Origin: JAFLCM01 sp046154665
Lineage (GTDB): Bacteria; Planctomycetota; Phycisphaerae; Phycisphaerales; UBA1924
Length of the DNA stretch: 13,341 nt
NCBI GenBank assembly: GCA_046154665.1
Contig: JBJXFG010000088.1
Span: 1 to 13,341 of the forward strand
Reading direction: 5' to 3'
The notes under the pieces were generated by a model. That model worked only from the letters and a program-made list of their open reading frames with translations, was not told the origin of the DNA and did not search any database. Shown here in pieces: positions 1 to 7,021 of this stretch; within the stretch, counting starts at the first letter, position 1; the number at the start of each line of letters is the position of its first letter. The position numbers were made by a program, and so were the translations under genes.

Positions 1-35
1 CGAACCCGAAGCGCAAGCGAGGGCCGGCGCACGAA
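1..35 (+). repeat. REP-like dispersed hairpin, left copy of a 35-bp inverted repeat
   Basis: The 35 bases are the exact reverse complement of 13297-13331. The core CCCGAAGCGCAAGCGAGGG (5-23) folds into a short hairpin with CCC/GGG and GC/GC pairs, a purine-rich internal loop and a GCAA tetraloop. Related copies lie at 7022-7050 and 9438-9463. From memory, repeats of this type are scattered between genes in planctomycete genomes. It is probably a REP-like element and not part of a gene. Confidence 0.65.
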
Positions 36-199
36 AACCGCGCGGTCAAGAGCGCGGTGACCAAGCGGCATTCGTATGAAGCGGATCGTGAGCGCTTCAC
101 GGCGGCTCACGCCGACGATGAGCGGAGTCTTCGCAGCGAATCGTCGCGCTCACGCACGAAGTTCTGTGACGATCCGTACAAGCGAATCACGACGGGCCG

Positions 200-295
200 T
201 GCCACGATGGGCCGTCCGCGGCCCGTCGTGCCCTCTGACCAACCAGTCGTTCGGCACGACGCTCGGCTCGGCTCGGAAGCCGAGCATCGTGGCAC
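200..295. repeat. Palindromic intergenic element with GTGCCAC ends, copy 1
   Basis: The ends GTGCCACGATG (200-210) and CATCGTGGCAC (285-295) are an 11-bp perfect inverted repeat. Inside are further pairings: GTCGTGCC (225-232) with GGCACGAC (253-260), and an 8-bp stem with a 4-base loop at 266-285. Two other intergenic elements here (6026-6127 and 11684-11814) share the GTGCCAC termini and similar size. It has no coding capacity, so it resembles a non-autonomous or REP/BIME-like repeat. Confidence 0.55.
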
Positions 296-355
296 CTGCG
301 GAGCCAACCGCGCGAGCTCTCGGTACCAACCCAGCACGACGGCGAGCGCTGCGGA

Positions 356-375
356 CCGACCGCTCGCGCGGTCGG
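356..375. terminator. Possible terminator hairpin downstream of KAP-LRR gene
   Basis: CCGACCG and CGGTCGG pair over a 6-base loop, about 30 bases past the stop of the minus-strand gene ending at 408. No T-run follows on the minus strand, so intrinsic termination is doubtful. It may equally belong to the repeat-rich intergenic region. Confidence 0.25.
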
Positions 376-407
376 CTCCGCGCCGCCACGTTTAAACAGA
401 AACCGCT

Positions 408-3182
408 CTATATGTGGACCGTGACCTTCGGGTGCGCCTTGCCGATCGCTTGCGCGGCTTTCTTGCTGACTTTCGTGCCGTCGAGCCCAAGCGTGGTCAG
501 GGCCTTGAGCCCGCTGTCAGGACGAGACAACGACGCCGCACCGGCGTCACCCACTTGCGTGCCGCCGAGGTACAGCGTGGTCAGGGCCTTGAGCCCGCTG
601 TCAGGACGAGACAACGACGCCGCACCGGCGTCACCCACCTGCGTGCCGTGGAGCGACAGCGTGGTCAGGGCCTTGAGCCCGCTGTCAGGGCGAGACAGCC
701 ACGCCGCACCGGCGTCACCCACCTCCGTGCCGCTGAGCCACAGCCCGGTCAGGGCCTTGAGCCCGCTTTCAGGACGAGACAGCCACGCCGCACCGGCGTC
801 ACCCACCTCCGTGCCGGTGAGGTACAGCTCGGTCAGGGCCTTGAGCCCGCTGTCAGGACGAGACAACGACGCCGCGCCGGCGTCACCCACCTGCGTGCCG
901 TCGAGCCGCAGCCAGGTCAGGGCCTTGAGCCCGCTGTCAGGACGAGACAACGACGACGCACCGGCGTCACCCACCTGCGTCCCGTCGAGCGACAGCCCGG
1001 TCAGGGCCTTGAGCCCGGCGTCAGGACGAGACAACGACGCCGCACCGGCGTCACCCACCTTCGTGCCGGTGAGCCACAGCGTGGTCAGGGCCTTGAGCCC
1101 GCTGTCAGGACGAGACAACGACGCCGCACCGGCGTCACCCACCTTCGTGCCGTTGAGCGACAGCACGGTCAGGGCCTTGAGCCCGCTGTCAGGACGAGAC
1201 AGCCACGCCGCACCGGCGTCGGTAATTGGGTCGCCGATCAGACCGAGGCCCTTCAGTCCTGCCATGTGTTCCATGGTCAGTGGGGTCCCCGCCGGCAGGT
1301 CGAGCGCCCCGCGGATGGCGCGCTCCAACAGCGCGAGCTCCGCACCGCTGATCGCCGGCGCTTCGGGGGCGGCCCCCGCCAACCCGGACGCCGGTTCAGG
1401 GCCGAGCGTGGCATCGGTCGCTGTCGCCGGTTGCGGTCGAACCTCGACGGGAGCGTCGGCGCGAGCAGGTGCCGCGGCCTGCGGCACCGCCGCGGGTTGC
1501 TCGGGGCGCTTGGCATAGAAGGTGTCGACCAGGTCGCGCTCGTCTTTCGATGAGAGCCAGTGCTGGCCCGCGTCGGTTTTGAAGAGTTCATCGAGCCGGG
1601 GCCAAGACTTGAGGGCCCGCAGCAGTTCCAAACGGCGCGTGAGTTCGGCGACGTCTCCCTCGGAGAACAGCTCGGCGCTCGCCGGGGACGGGGCCGCGAG
1701 TTCGTCCGCCTTGCGCTCGGATGAGGCGCCGATGGAACGCGCCACGCAGGCGTTGAGCCCGCGGTCCTTGATGAGCCTGCAGAGGTCCTCGGCCGTCGAG
1801 AGCTGGTCGGCCTCGACAACACCCACGAACTGGCGCAGGGTGTCGCGGATGAGGCACAGTCCGATGAAGACGCCCTCGGCCTTGCGCCGGGCGACTCGCG
1901 CCCGATCTTGGATCTCGGTGTTGGTCATGGTTTCGACCACCCTCCCTTCTTTGATCGCCTCGGCGACGACGGGGTCGTCGATGAGGCGGTCTTTGATCGA
2001 CTGCGGGGCCAGGCGAGCGTCCATGAGCAGGGAGTTGATCCGGCGCACCAGCGTGCGCGGATTCTTTTCGCTGCTCACGGCGAGCACCGTCCTCAAATCT
2101 CGGAAGGCCTGCCACAAGGGCGCGATGCTCTTGTCGGTCAGGGCGGCCTGTTGGCTCGCCGGCGCGACGAGCAAGTCCATCAGGCGCACGTCAATGATCT
2201 TGTCCACGAAGTCCGTGAACTGCTCATCGCGCAGCCGGAGGGGGAAGGGCAACTGCACGAGCTTGTCGAGATAGATCGCCTTGGACGCTTTCTCGCCGTT
2301 CACCCCCGCCTCGGCGGTCTTGGCGGCGATGACCTTCTGCAGCGCGGCGGGGTCGAGGGTCATCACGAAGATAAAGCCGGGTTGCGCGAGGACAAGCTTG
2401 ATCGCCTGCAGGAGTTTGAAAGCGTCCTCGGGGAGGCAGCGGTCCATGTCGTCGATGAAGACCACGACGCGGGGGACGGTCCACGTCGGGTCCCTGCGGG
2501 TGGCTTTCAAAAGCTCTTTGTCGACCGCGAACGATTTCAGGACCGCCCGCGAGACGGAGCGCTCGAGGTGGTCCTTCCAGGCGTGGCTTTCGGGTTTGTC
2601 TGATTCCTTCTGGAGCTTGTGGTAGCGTTCAATGGCGTCCTTGGGGCTGAGCTTCAGGAACGGGACCCACTTCCAGAACTGCCAGCCTCGATTTTCGCCG
2701 GGCTTGTCCGTGGGGTCGAAGCGAGATTCAACGGACGTCGCGTACACAATCGAACGCACCGACAGGTGGAACGAGCGCAGCGCGGCGACGGACTTGTTCA
2801 GCACCCTTTCCGTGAGCGCCTCGACCTCGGCCAGCCGCTTGGTGATGGCGGCGTCCACCGCTTCGGCGAGATGGGCCAGCGGCTCGTCATCCCTCTCGTG
2901 CTGCCAAGCATTGAAGACAACCGTCACGAGGTAGGGGTAGGCGAGGTGCCGGTCGTTCTTGGCGTCGCGAGCTTCGAGGAGGCTCTTGACGTGGTGCATG
3001 AGGCTCGTCTTCCCCGACCCCCACTGGCCAAAGATGCCGACCGTGAATGGCCCCATCGTGCCCAGCACGGTGCCCGCGATGGCCCGGGCTTCGTCGCTGC
3101 GGTTGAGAAAGTCGTCCTCGTGCGAATCGATCGGCTCATCGCTGAGCAGGAAGAGTGCCTGGAGTTCGGTCGGGTCCGGCAT
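408..3182 (-). CDS. KAP-family P-loop NTPase with C-terminal leucine-rich repeat array
   Basis: A 924-residue protein. The KAP NTPase domain (about 25-450) has Walker A GQWGSGKT at 52-59, the family motif FNAWQHERDDEPLAHL at 90-105 and a Walker B with VVVFIDDMDRC at 239-249. KAP proteins often carry membrane helices between Walker A and B; none is clear here, so it is probably cytoplasmic. A helical region follows, then a Pro/Ala-rich linker (about 590-625) and leucine-rich repeats (about 640-924): one degenerate unit, eight full 28-residue units and a last divergent one. The family includes PifA, the F-plasmid phage-exclusion protein, so defence is possible but unproven. I chose ATG at 3182 because the frame upstream (to 3401) overlaps the uvrC end and reads as low-complexity sequence. 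It lies 131 bases downstream of uvrC on the same strand. NTPase call firm, role unknown. Confidence 0.88.
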   Translation of the reverse strand: MPDPTELQALFLLSDEPIDSHEDDFLNRSDEARAIAGTVLGTMGPFTVGIFGQWGSGKTSLMHHVKSLLEARDAKNDRHLAYPYLVTVVFNAWQHERDDEPLAHLAEAVDAAITKRLAEVEALTERVLNKSVAALRSFHLSVRSIVYATSVESRFDPTDKPGENRGWQFWKWVPFLKLSPKDAIERYHKLQKESDKPESHAWKDHLERSVSRAVLKSFAVDKELLKATRRDPTWTVPRVVVFIDDMDRCLPEDAFKLLQAIKLVLAQPGFIFVMTLDPAALQKVIAAKTAEAGVNGEKASKAIYLDKLVQLPFPLRLRDEQFTDFVDKIIDVRLMDLLVAPASQQAALTDKSIAPLWQAFRDLRTVLAVSSEKNPRTLVRRINSLLMDARLAPQSIKDRLIDDPVVAEAIKEGRVVETMTNTEIQDRARVARRKAEGVFIGLCLIRDTLRQFVGVVEADQLSTAEDLCRLIKDRGLNACVARSIGASSERKADELAAPSPASAELFSEGDVAELTRRLELLRALKSWPRLDELFKTDAGQHWLSSKDERDLVDTFYAKRPEQPAAVPQAAAPARADAPVEVRPQPATATDATLGPEPASGLAGAAPEAPAISGAELALLERAIRGALDLPAGTPLTMEHMAGLKGLGLIGDPITDAGAAWLSRPDSGLKALTVLSLNGTKVGDAGAASLSRPDSGLKALTTLWLTGTKVGDAGAASLSRPDAGLKALTGLSLDGTQVGDAGASSLSRPDSGLKALTWLRLDGTQVGDAGAASLSRPDSGLKALTELYLTGTEVGDAGAAWLSRPESGLKALTGLWLSGTEVGDAGAAWLSRPDSGLKALTTLSLHGTQVGDAGAASLSRPDSGLKALTTLYLGGTQVGDAGAASLSRPDSGLKALTTLGLDGTKVSKKAAQAIGKAHPKVTVHI
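429..1268 (-). repeat. 84-bp coding tandem repeat (leucine-rich repeat units)
   Basis: The motif GGTCAGGGCCTTGAGCCC on the plus strand recurs at exactly 84-base intervals, starting at 495, 579, 663, 747, 831, 915, 999, 1083 and 1167. Each unit encodes 28 residues in frame, beginning GLKALTxLxLxGTxVGDAG and ending LSRPDS. The unit at 1185-1268 (N-terminal in the protein) and the second half of the one at 429-512 (C-terminal) have diverged. Between units the DNA is nearly constant except at four codons, repeat positions 7, 9, 11 and 14. A two-codon block (TCG-TTG or TGG-CTG) also alternates, giving Ser-Leu or Trp-Leu at positions 22-23. Confidence 0.95.
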
Positions 3183-3189
3183 GGCCGAG

Positions 3190-3195
3190 ATGTTA
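3190..3195 (-). promoter_or_regulatory. Possible -10 box for a leaderless KAP-LRR transcript
   Basis: On the minus strand TAACAT ends 7 bases before the ATG at 3182, and no Shine-Dalgarno is visible. That spacing would start the transcript at or near the ATG. No convincing -35 box is seen. The match to TATAAT is 4 of 6, so this is weak. A 12-base palindrome CCATGTTCATGG at 3256-3267 lies upstream and could be an operator. Confidence 0.22.
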
Positions 3196-3313
3196 GCGGA
3201 TAGCGCGGCGTGCGCCAGAACGCTCGGGCGGTGCGTCCTTACGAAGCCGCACGCGCCATGTTCATGGAATGTGAGGAACAGCCATCGGGCGCACGTCGCC
3301 GCCGTGGCGGCTG

Positions 3314-4789
3314 CTACTCCTCTCCCATCGTCTTCTTCCGCCGCAGCACGTGGTGGTAGGCCTGGGCGAAGCGGTGGGCCTCGTCGCGGATGGCTTGGCA
3401 CAGGCGGAGCGCGGTGTTCTCGCGTCCCAGCCGGATCGGCTCCTTGCGGCGTTGAACGTAGATGAGTTCTTCCTTCTTGGCGAGGCTGATGACCATCGGC
3501 GGCAGAACGCCCAGCACCTCGAACGCTTCGAGAGCGGCGTGGAGCTGGCCGAGTCCGCCGTCGATGAGGATGACATCCGGGTAGAGCTCGTGGCCTGCGC
3601 CGGCGTCGCGGTAACGCCGAGCGATCACCTCGCGGATGCTGGCGTAGTCGTCGTTCTGGCCCTTGAAGGGCTGCGGGCCCTCGTCCTCGCGGAAGGCCGT
3701 TCCTTTGATTCGATATCGCCGATACTCGTTCTTCAGCGGCCTCCCGTCGACGAAGCAGACTTTGCTGGCGACGGTCTCGCCGCCCATGAGGTGGGCGATG
3801 TCAAAGGCCTCGATGCAGCGGACCGATTCGGTGAGCCCGAGCACCTTGGCCAGGGCCCGCGTGCCCTTGCGTGGGTCGATCGGCAGGGACTCGGTGTGCG
3901 GCTGCCAGCCGTCCTTGCGGCTGGCCCGCTGCTCGAGCCGCTCGATGGCGGTGATCTGGTCGCGCAGGATCGCCGCCCGTTCGAACTCGAGCGCGTCGCT
4001 GGCGGCCTGCATCTCGTCGCGCATCTCGCGGAGCATCGCGGCGCGTTTCGAGCCCAGGAACCGCACGAACCGATCGACGTCGGCCCGGTACGCCTCGGGC
4101 GCGATGCGGTCGGCGCACGGCGCGGTGCAGCGGCCGATCGAGTGCAGCAGGCACGGCCTGAACCGCTTGTTCTCGGGCGCGCCCGGCTCGATGTCCAGCT
4201 TGCACGTGCGGAACTTGAACACCCGCTGCAGCACCTGCACCGCCTCGCGCAGCGCCCCGGCGTTGGTGAACGGCCCGAAGACCCTCGCCCCCCGGAAGCT
4301 CTCCGCCGACGGGTTGCGCGTGACGACCACTCGAGGCGAGGCCTCGCGCTGCGTGACCACGAGGTACGGGAAGCTCTTGTCATCGGTGAGCTTGACGTTG
4401 AACCGCGGGCGCAGGTCTTTGATGAGCCGGTTCTCGGTGAGCAGCGCCTCCCACTCGCTCTCGCACTCGATGACATCGAAGTCGCTGACGTATTCGAGCA
4501 TCGGCTGCTTCTTGAAGCCCAGGTCGGCGGAGGGCACGAAGTACGACGACACTCGGTCGGGAAGCCGCGCCGCCTTGCCGACGTAGAGCACGACGCCGTC
4601 GACGGACTTCATGAGGTAGACGCCGGGGACCTGCGGCAGGTCGCGGGCCTTGCTGAGCATCCGCTCGAGGCGCGGGGTGCGCTCTTCGTCGGGTTCGGGG
4701 GGAAGACGGGCGTCGGCGCGCTCGGGCAGATTCTGCCCGCCGCCTGCGAAGGGCTCGCCCGCTTCGAACTCGTCGGACCTCGACTCCAC
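3314..4789 (-). CDS. uvrC: Short UvrC-like excinuclease subunit
   Basis: UvrC makes the dual incisions beside DNA lesions in UvrABC nucleotide excision repair. From the start used here (491 residues) I see a GIY-YIG nuclease domain (about 54-132, GVY at 56-58, YVG at 69-71, Glu in TENRLI) and four cysteines at 196, 213, 221 and 225 matching those that hold an iron-sulfur cluster in E. coli UvrC. A UVR domain (248-290) and an RNase H-like nuclease follow, with FDIAH (D330), DDY, LIDGG (D410) and DEAH (H472). E. coli UvrC has 610 residues. Here the stretch between UVR and the second nuclease is about 40 residues, and the protein stops after DEAH without the helix-hairpin-helix pair. The frame is open to a GTG at 4819. 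Codon third bases become GC-rich from the GTG at 4789, which I prefer. An ATG at 4660, closest to the usual UvrC start, is also possible. Confidence 0.9.
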   Translation of the reverse strand: MESRSDEFEAGEPFAGGGQNLPERADARLPPEPDEERTPRLERMLSKARDLPQVPGVYLMKSVDGVVLYVGKAARLPDRVSSYFVPSADLGFKKQPMLEYVSDFDVIECESEWEALLTENRLIKDLRPRFNVKLTDDKSFPYLVVTQREASPRVVVTRNPSAESFRGARVFGPFTNAGALREAVQVLQRVFKFRTCKLDIEPGAPENKRFRPCLLHSIGRCTAPCADRIAPEAYRADVDRFVRFLGSKRAAMLREMRDEMQAASDALEFERAAILRDQITAIERLEQRASRKDGWQPHTESLPIDPRKGTRALAKVLGLTESVRCIEAFDIAHLMGGETVASKVCFVDGRPLKNEYRRYRIKGTAFREDEGPQPFKGQNDDYASIREVIARRYRDAGAGHELYPDVILIDGGLGQLHAALEAFEVLGVLPPMVISLAKKEELIYVQRRKEPIRLGRENTALRLCQAIRDEAHRFAQAYHHVLRRKKTMGEE

Positions 4790-4838
4790 AGGACATCTTA
4801 GCGGTGGCACCCGCCGCACTCCGATCCGCGGCGGCTGT

Positions 4839-4844
4839 TACCCT
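4839..4844 (+). promoter_or_regulatory. Possible -10 box for the ABC ATPase gene
   Basis: TACCCT lies 21 bases upstream of the ATG at 4866 in the short divergent gap from uvrC. It would give a leader of roughly 15 bases, and no Shine-Dalgarno is seen there. No clear -35 partner is visible, so support is weak. Confidence 0.22.
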
Positions 4845-4865
4845 ACCGGCCCACCACTCTCCCCC

Positions 4866-6002
4866 ATGTCCACCACCATCGCCATCTCGAACCTCTCCAA
4901 GCACTACAAGGCCTTCTTGGGCGGCGGGGGGCGAAACGCGGTCACCAAGGCCGTTGACGACATCTCGCTCACCATCCCCGCCGGGCATCTGTTTTTCCTG
5001 CTCGGCCCATCGGGCTGCGGCAAGACCACCCTGCTGCGCATGATCGCCGGGTTCATTGATCCCACCGCCGGTTCGATCCGGTTCAACGGCAGCGACGTCA
5101 CCCACACGCCGCCGGCCAAGCGGAACTGCGGCATGGTGTTCCAGTCGTACGCGTTGTGGCCGCACATGACGGTGCTGCAGAACGTCGAGTTCGGGCTGAA
5201 GGTGCGGAAGGTGCCGAAGGACGAACGGCGCGCCCGAGGGATGGAGGCGCTCGAGAGCGTCCGCATGGACCCGTACGCCGAGCGCAAGCCCAACCAGCTC
5301 TCCGGCGGCCAGCAGCAGCGGGTTGCTCTTGCCCGCGCCTTGGTGGTGCGGCCCAGCGTGCTGCTGCTCGACGAGCCGTTGAGCAACCTCGACGCCAAAC
5401 TCCGCCTCGAGATGCGCCACGAGATCCGCCGCATCTGCAAAGAGACCGGCATCACCACCGTTTATGTGACACACGACCAGAAAGAAGCCCTCAGCATGGC
5501 CGACGGCATGGCGGTGCTCGACATGGGCGTCATCGCCCAGGTCGGGACGCCCCGCGCCCTGTACGACCGACCGGGATCAAAGTTCGTCGCCGATTTCTTG
5601 GGTGAAACCAACTTCATCGAGGGCGTGCTCGAGCGCATCGAGGGCGGCACGGCCCACGTGAAGACCGCCGCAGGCACGCTCGCCGCCGCCGCCGACAGCG
5701 TGACGCGCAAGCTCAACCCCGGCCGAAACGTCGTCTGCTCGATCCGCCCCGAGGCCATCACCCTCGGCACCGCCGCCGGCACCGCAGAATCAACCACGTC
5801 ACTCACCGGCCGCGTCGTCGAATCCGTCTACCTCGGCGAGATGTCGCAGCACCACGTCGAGCTGCCCGGCGGCACCCGCATCAAAGTCTTCGAGCTCCAC
5901 CCCGCTGGCGCCGAACGAGGCCCCGACGCCGACGCCCACAAGCCCGGCGGCTTGGCGCTTCTCCGCATCGATGCGAAGGACATCGTGGTGTTGCCCGGAT
6001 AA
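4866..6002 (+). CDS. ABC transporter ATP-binding subunit, PotA/FbpC/UgpC type
   Basis: A 378-residue ATPase that would power an ABC importer at the inner membrane. It has Walker A GPSGCGKT (47-54), Q-loop VFQSYALWPHM (Q93), signature LSGGQQQR (145-152), Walker B VLLLDE (165-170), D-loop SNLD and switch His in THD (H203). About 140 C-terminal residues after GTPRALYDRP match a TOBE-type regulatory domain, which places it with CUT1/MOI-type importers of polyamines, iron(III), glycerol-phosphate or sugars. The substrate cannot be read from the sequence. A Gly-rich insert (GGGG at 19-22) follows the A-loop Tyr14. No permease or binding protein is next to it, so it is an orphan here or serves a transporter encoded elsewhere. 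The ATG at 4866 gives the normal N-terminus; upstream frame is promoter or antisense to uvrC. Confidence 0.93.
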   Translation: MSTTIAISNLSKHYKAFLGGGGRNAVTKAVDDISLTIPAGHLFFLLGPSGCGKTTLLRMIAGFIDPTAGSIRFNGSDVTHTPPAKRNCGMVFQSYALWPHMTVLQNVEFGLKVRKVPKDERRARGMEALESVRMDPYAERKPNQLSGGQQQRVALARALVVRPSVLLLDEPLSNLDAKLRLEMRHEIRRICKETGITTVYVTHDQKEALSMADGMAVLDMGVIAQVGTPRALYDRPGSKFVADFLGETNFIEGVLERIEGGTAHVKTAAGTLAAAADSVTRKLNPGRNVVCSIRPEAITLGTAAGTAESTTSLTGRVVESVYLGEMSQHHVELPGGTRIKVFELHPAGAERGPDADAHKPGGLALLRIDAKDIVVLPG

Positions 6003-6025
6003 GCCGCCGGTCCGAGCAAGCTCTC

Positions 6026-6127
6026 GTGCCACTGACCCGTCTTCGGTTCAGTGCTTCTGGACTGAAGTCAAAGACCGCACGGAAGCCCACCGCGTGACGC
6101 ACTGACCCGCGGACGGGTCAGTGGCAC
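6026..6127. repeat. Palindromic intergenic element with GTGCCAC ends, copy 2
   Basis: GTGCCACTGACCCGTC (6026-6041) and GACGGGTCAGTGGCAC (6112-6127) form a 16-bp perfect inverted repeat. The right half also folds alone: CACTGACCC (6100-6108) pairs with GGGTCAGTG (6115-6123) over 6 bases. The left half makes a similar imperfect hairpin over 6029-6052. This two-hairpin layout resembles BIME/REP elements. It sits between the ABC ATPase and the flavoprotein and may also affect transcript ends. Confidence 0.7.
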
Positions 6128-6170
6128 ACATCGCGGCGCTCGCCTGCCTCACCCGCCTTTCATTCCGCGA

Positions 6171-6998
6171 ATGCCCGCCCCCCTCAATCTCCAACCCCTC
6201 ATCATCTCCGCCCCCTTCGGCAACTACATCCAGCCGAGCGGCGCTTCGCCCACCCTCGGCACCTTCACCAACCTCCGCCGCCCCGGGCGTCTGTGGCGGA
6301 TCCTCCGCACCGTCCGCTATTCGCCCAGCCTGGGCGCGTGGGTCAACAAGATCGGCCTGCGCAACCCCGGCATCGACTGGCTCGCCGACCGCGCCCGCTC
6401 GGGCAAGATCGATCTCGGGAACAAGCTCATCAGCATCCACGGCTTCGACGACGCCGAGTGGGACCGCCTTTCCGCGCTCGCCGCCGAGCTGCGACCGCTG
6501 GGCGTCGAGCTTAACATGAGTTGCCCGAACGTCGGGCATGTGAACTGGCCGGAGTGGCTGTTCAAGCGATCGCTCGAGCGCTGCGCGGCCGCCGGCGTTC
6601 TGCTCGTCGTCAAAGTCCCACCGGTCAACGAAACCGCGATGGTCCGCCAGGCCCTCGACGCCGGCGTCCGCATCCTGCACTGCTGCAACACCATCCCCGT
6701 GCCCGCTGGCGGCGTCAGCGGCAAGCCGCTCAAACCCGTCGCCATCCAGTGCCTCCGCAACGCCCGCGCCGCGGCGGACCAGATGGGCATCGCCAACCTC
6801 CGCATCATCGGCGGCGGCGGCATCACCACCACCGCCGACATCGACGACTACGTCAAAGCCGGCGCGAACCACGTGGCCATCGGCACCAAGTGCTTCAACC
6901 CGCGCACCCTTCTGGGAGACGGCGTGCTGCGCCCGCTGATCGACCACGCCCACGCGCGTCTGGCCAGCTTGCCGGTCACAGGCGCGCCCACCGCGTGA
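6171..6998 (+). CDS. Dihydroorotate dehydrogenase-like FMN TIM-barrel protein
   Basis: A 275-residue protein of the class 1 dihydroorotate dehydrogenase fold, a cytosolic FMN enzyme group that includes PyrD of pyrimidine synthesis. Matching blocks are NKIGLRNPGIDW (59-70), ELNMSCPNV (113-121, with C118 at the place of the class 1A catalytic cysteine), the FMN-site lysine in VVKVPP (K148), CNTI (172-175), GGVSGKPLKP (180-189), IIGGGGI (212-218) and the phosphate-binding AIGT (236-239). The N-terminal block is unusual: where class 1 enzymes have a Thr-Lys-Ser/Thr segment holding an active-site lysine, I see TLGTFTNLRRPGRLW with Asn there. It is somewhat shorter than the usual roughly 300 residues. 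No pyrimidine genes flank it. It could be a divergent PyrD or a paralogue with another substrate, so I withhold a symbol. ATG at 6171 starts 43 bases after the palindromic element. Confidence 0.82.
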   Translation: MPAPLNLQPLIISAPFGNYIQPSGASPTLGTFTNLRRPGRLWRILRTVRYSPSLGAWVNKIGLRNPGIDWLADRARSGKIDLGNKLISIHGFDDAEWDRLSALAAELRPLGVELNMSCPNVGHVNWPEWLFKRSLERCAAAGVLLVVKVPPVNETAMVRQALDAGVRILHCCNTIPVPAGGVSGKPLKPVAIQCLRNARAAADQMGIANLRIIGGGGITTTADIDDYVKAGANHVAIGTKCFNPRTLLGDGVLRPLIDHAHARLASLPVTGAPTA

Positions 6999-7021
6999 CC
7001 ACCCCAACCCCGAGCCCAACC

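Larger units (their letters stand above)
1..407. other. Gene-free stretch filled with hairpin repeats
   Basis: I find no credible gene here. The open frames crossing it have low-complexity Arg/Ser/Ala-rich translations, and the longest is antisense to the leucine-rich repeats of the next gene. The stretch holds a dispersed hairpin repeat (1-35), a palindromic element with GTGCCAC ends (200-295) and a 7-bp hairpin (356-375) about 30 bases past the stop of the KAP-LRR gene. That hairpin has no T-run, so it is only a weak terminator candidate. A gene whose end lies beyond the left edge cannot be excluded. Confidence 0.6.

Noticed and set aside
429..1184. CRISPR-like pattern of constant blocks separated by short variable blocks
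   Set aside because: The period is exactly 84, a multiple of three, the variable parts differ at only a few codon positions, and the units translate to leucine-rich repeats. There are no cas genes.
429..1268. A diversity-generating retroelement acting on the repeats
   Set aside because: No reverse transcriptase, template repeat or accessory gene is in the window, and variation is spread over nine tandem units instead of one variable region. Kept only as a question in the codon finding.
76..1553. Long plus-strand open frames (480 and 379 residues) across the repeat array
   Set aside because: They are antisense to the leucine-rich repeats. An in-frame 84-base repeat without stops leaves several frames open at once, and the translations are repetitive Arg/Pro/Ser/Ala sequence with no fold I recognise.
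3298..3311. GCCGCC/GGCGGC hairpin next to the uvrC stop as a terminator
   Set aside because: The loop would be too small at full pairing, there is no T-run, and GC-rich chance hairpins are common in this sequence.
3183..3401. N-terminal extension of the KAP-LRR protein to 3401
   Set aside because: It would overlap the end of uvrC, and its translation reads as low-complexity Pro/Arg/Ala sequence. ATG 3182 starts directly before the KAP domain.
4380..5474. Minus-strand frame of 364 residues
   Set aside because: It is antisense to the ABC ATPase and in another frame of uvrC; both of those genes show full family motifs.
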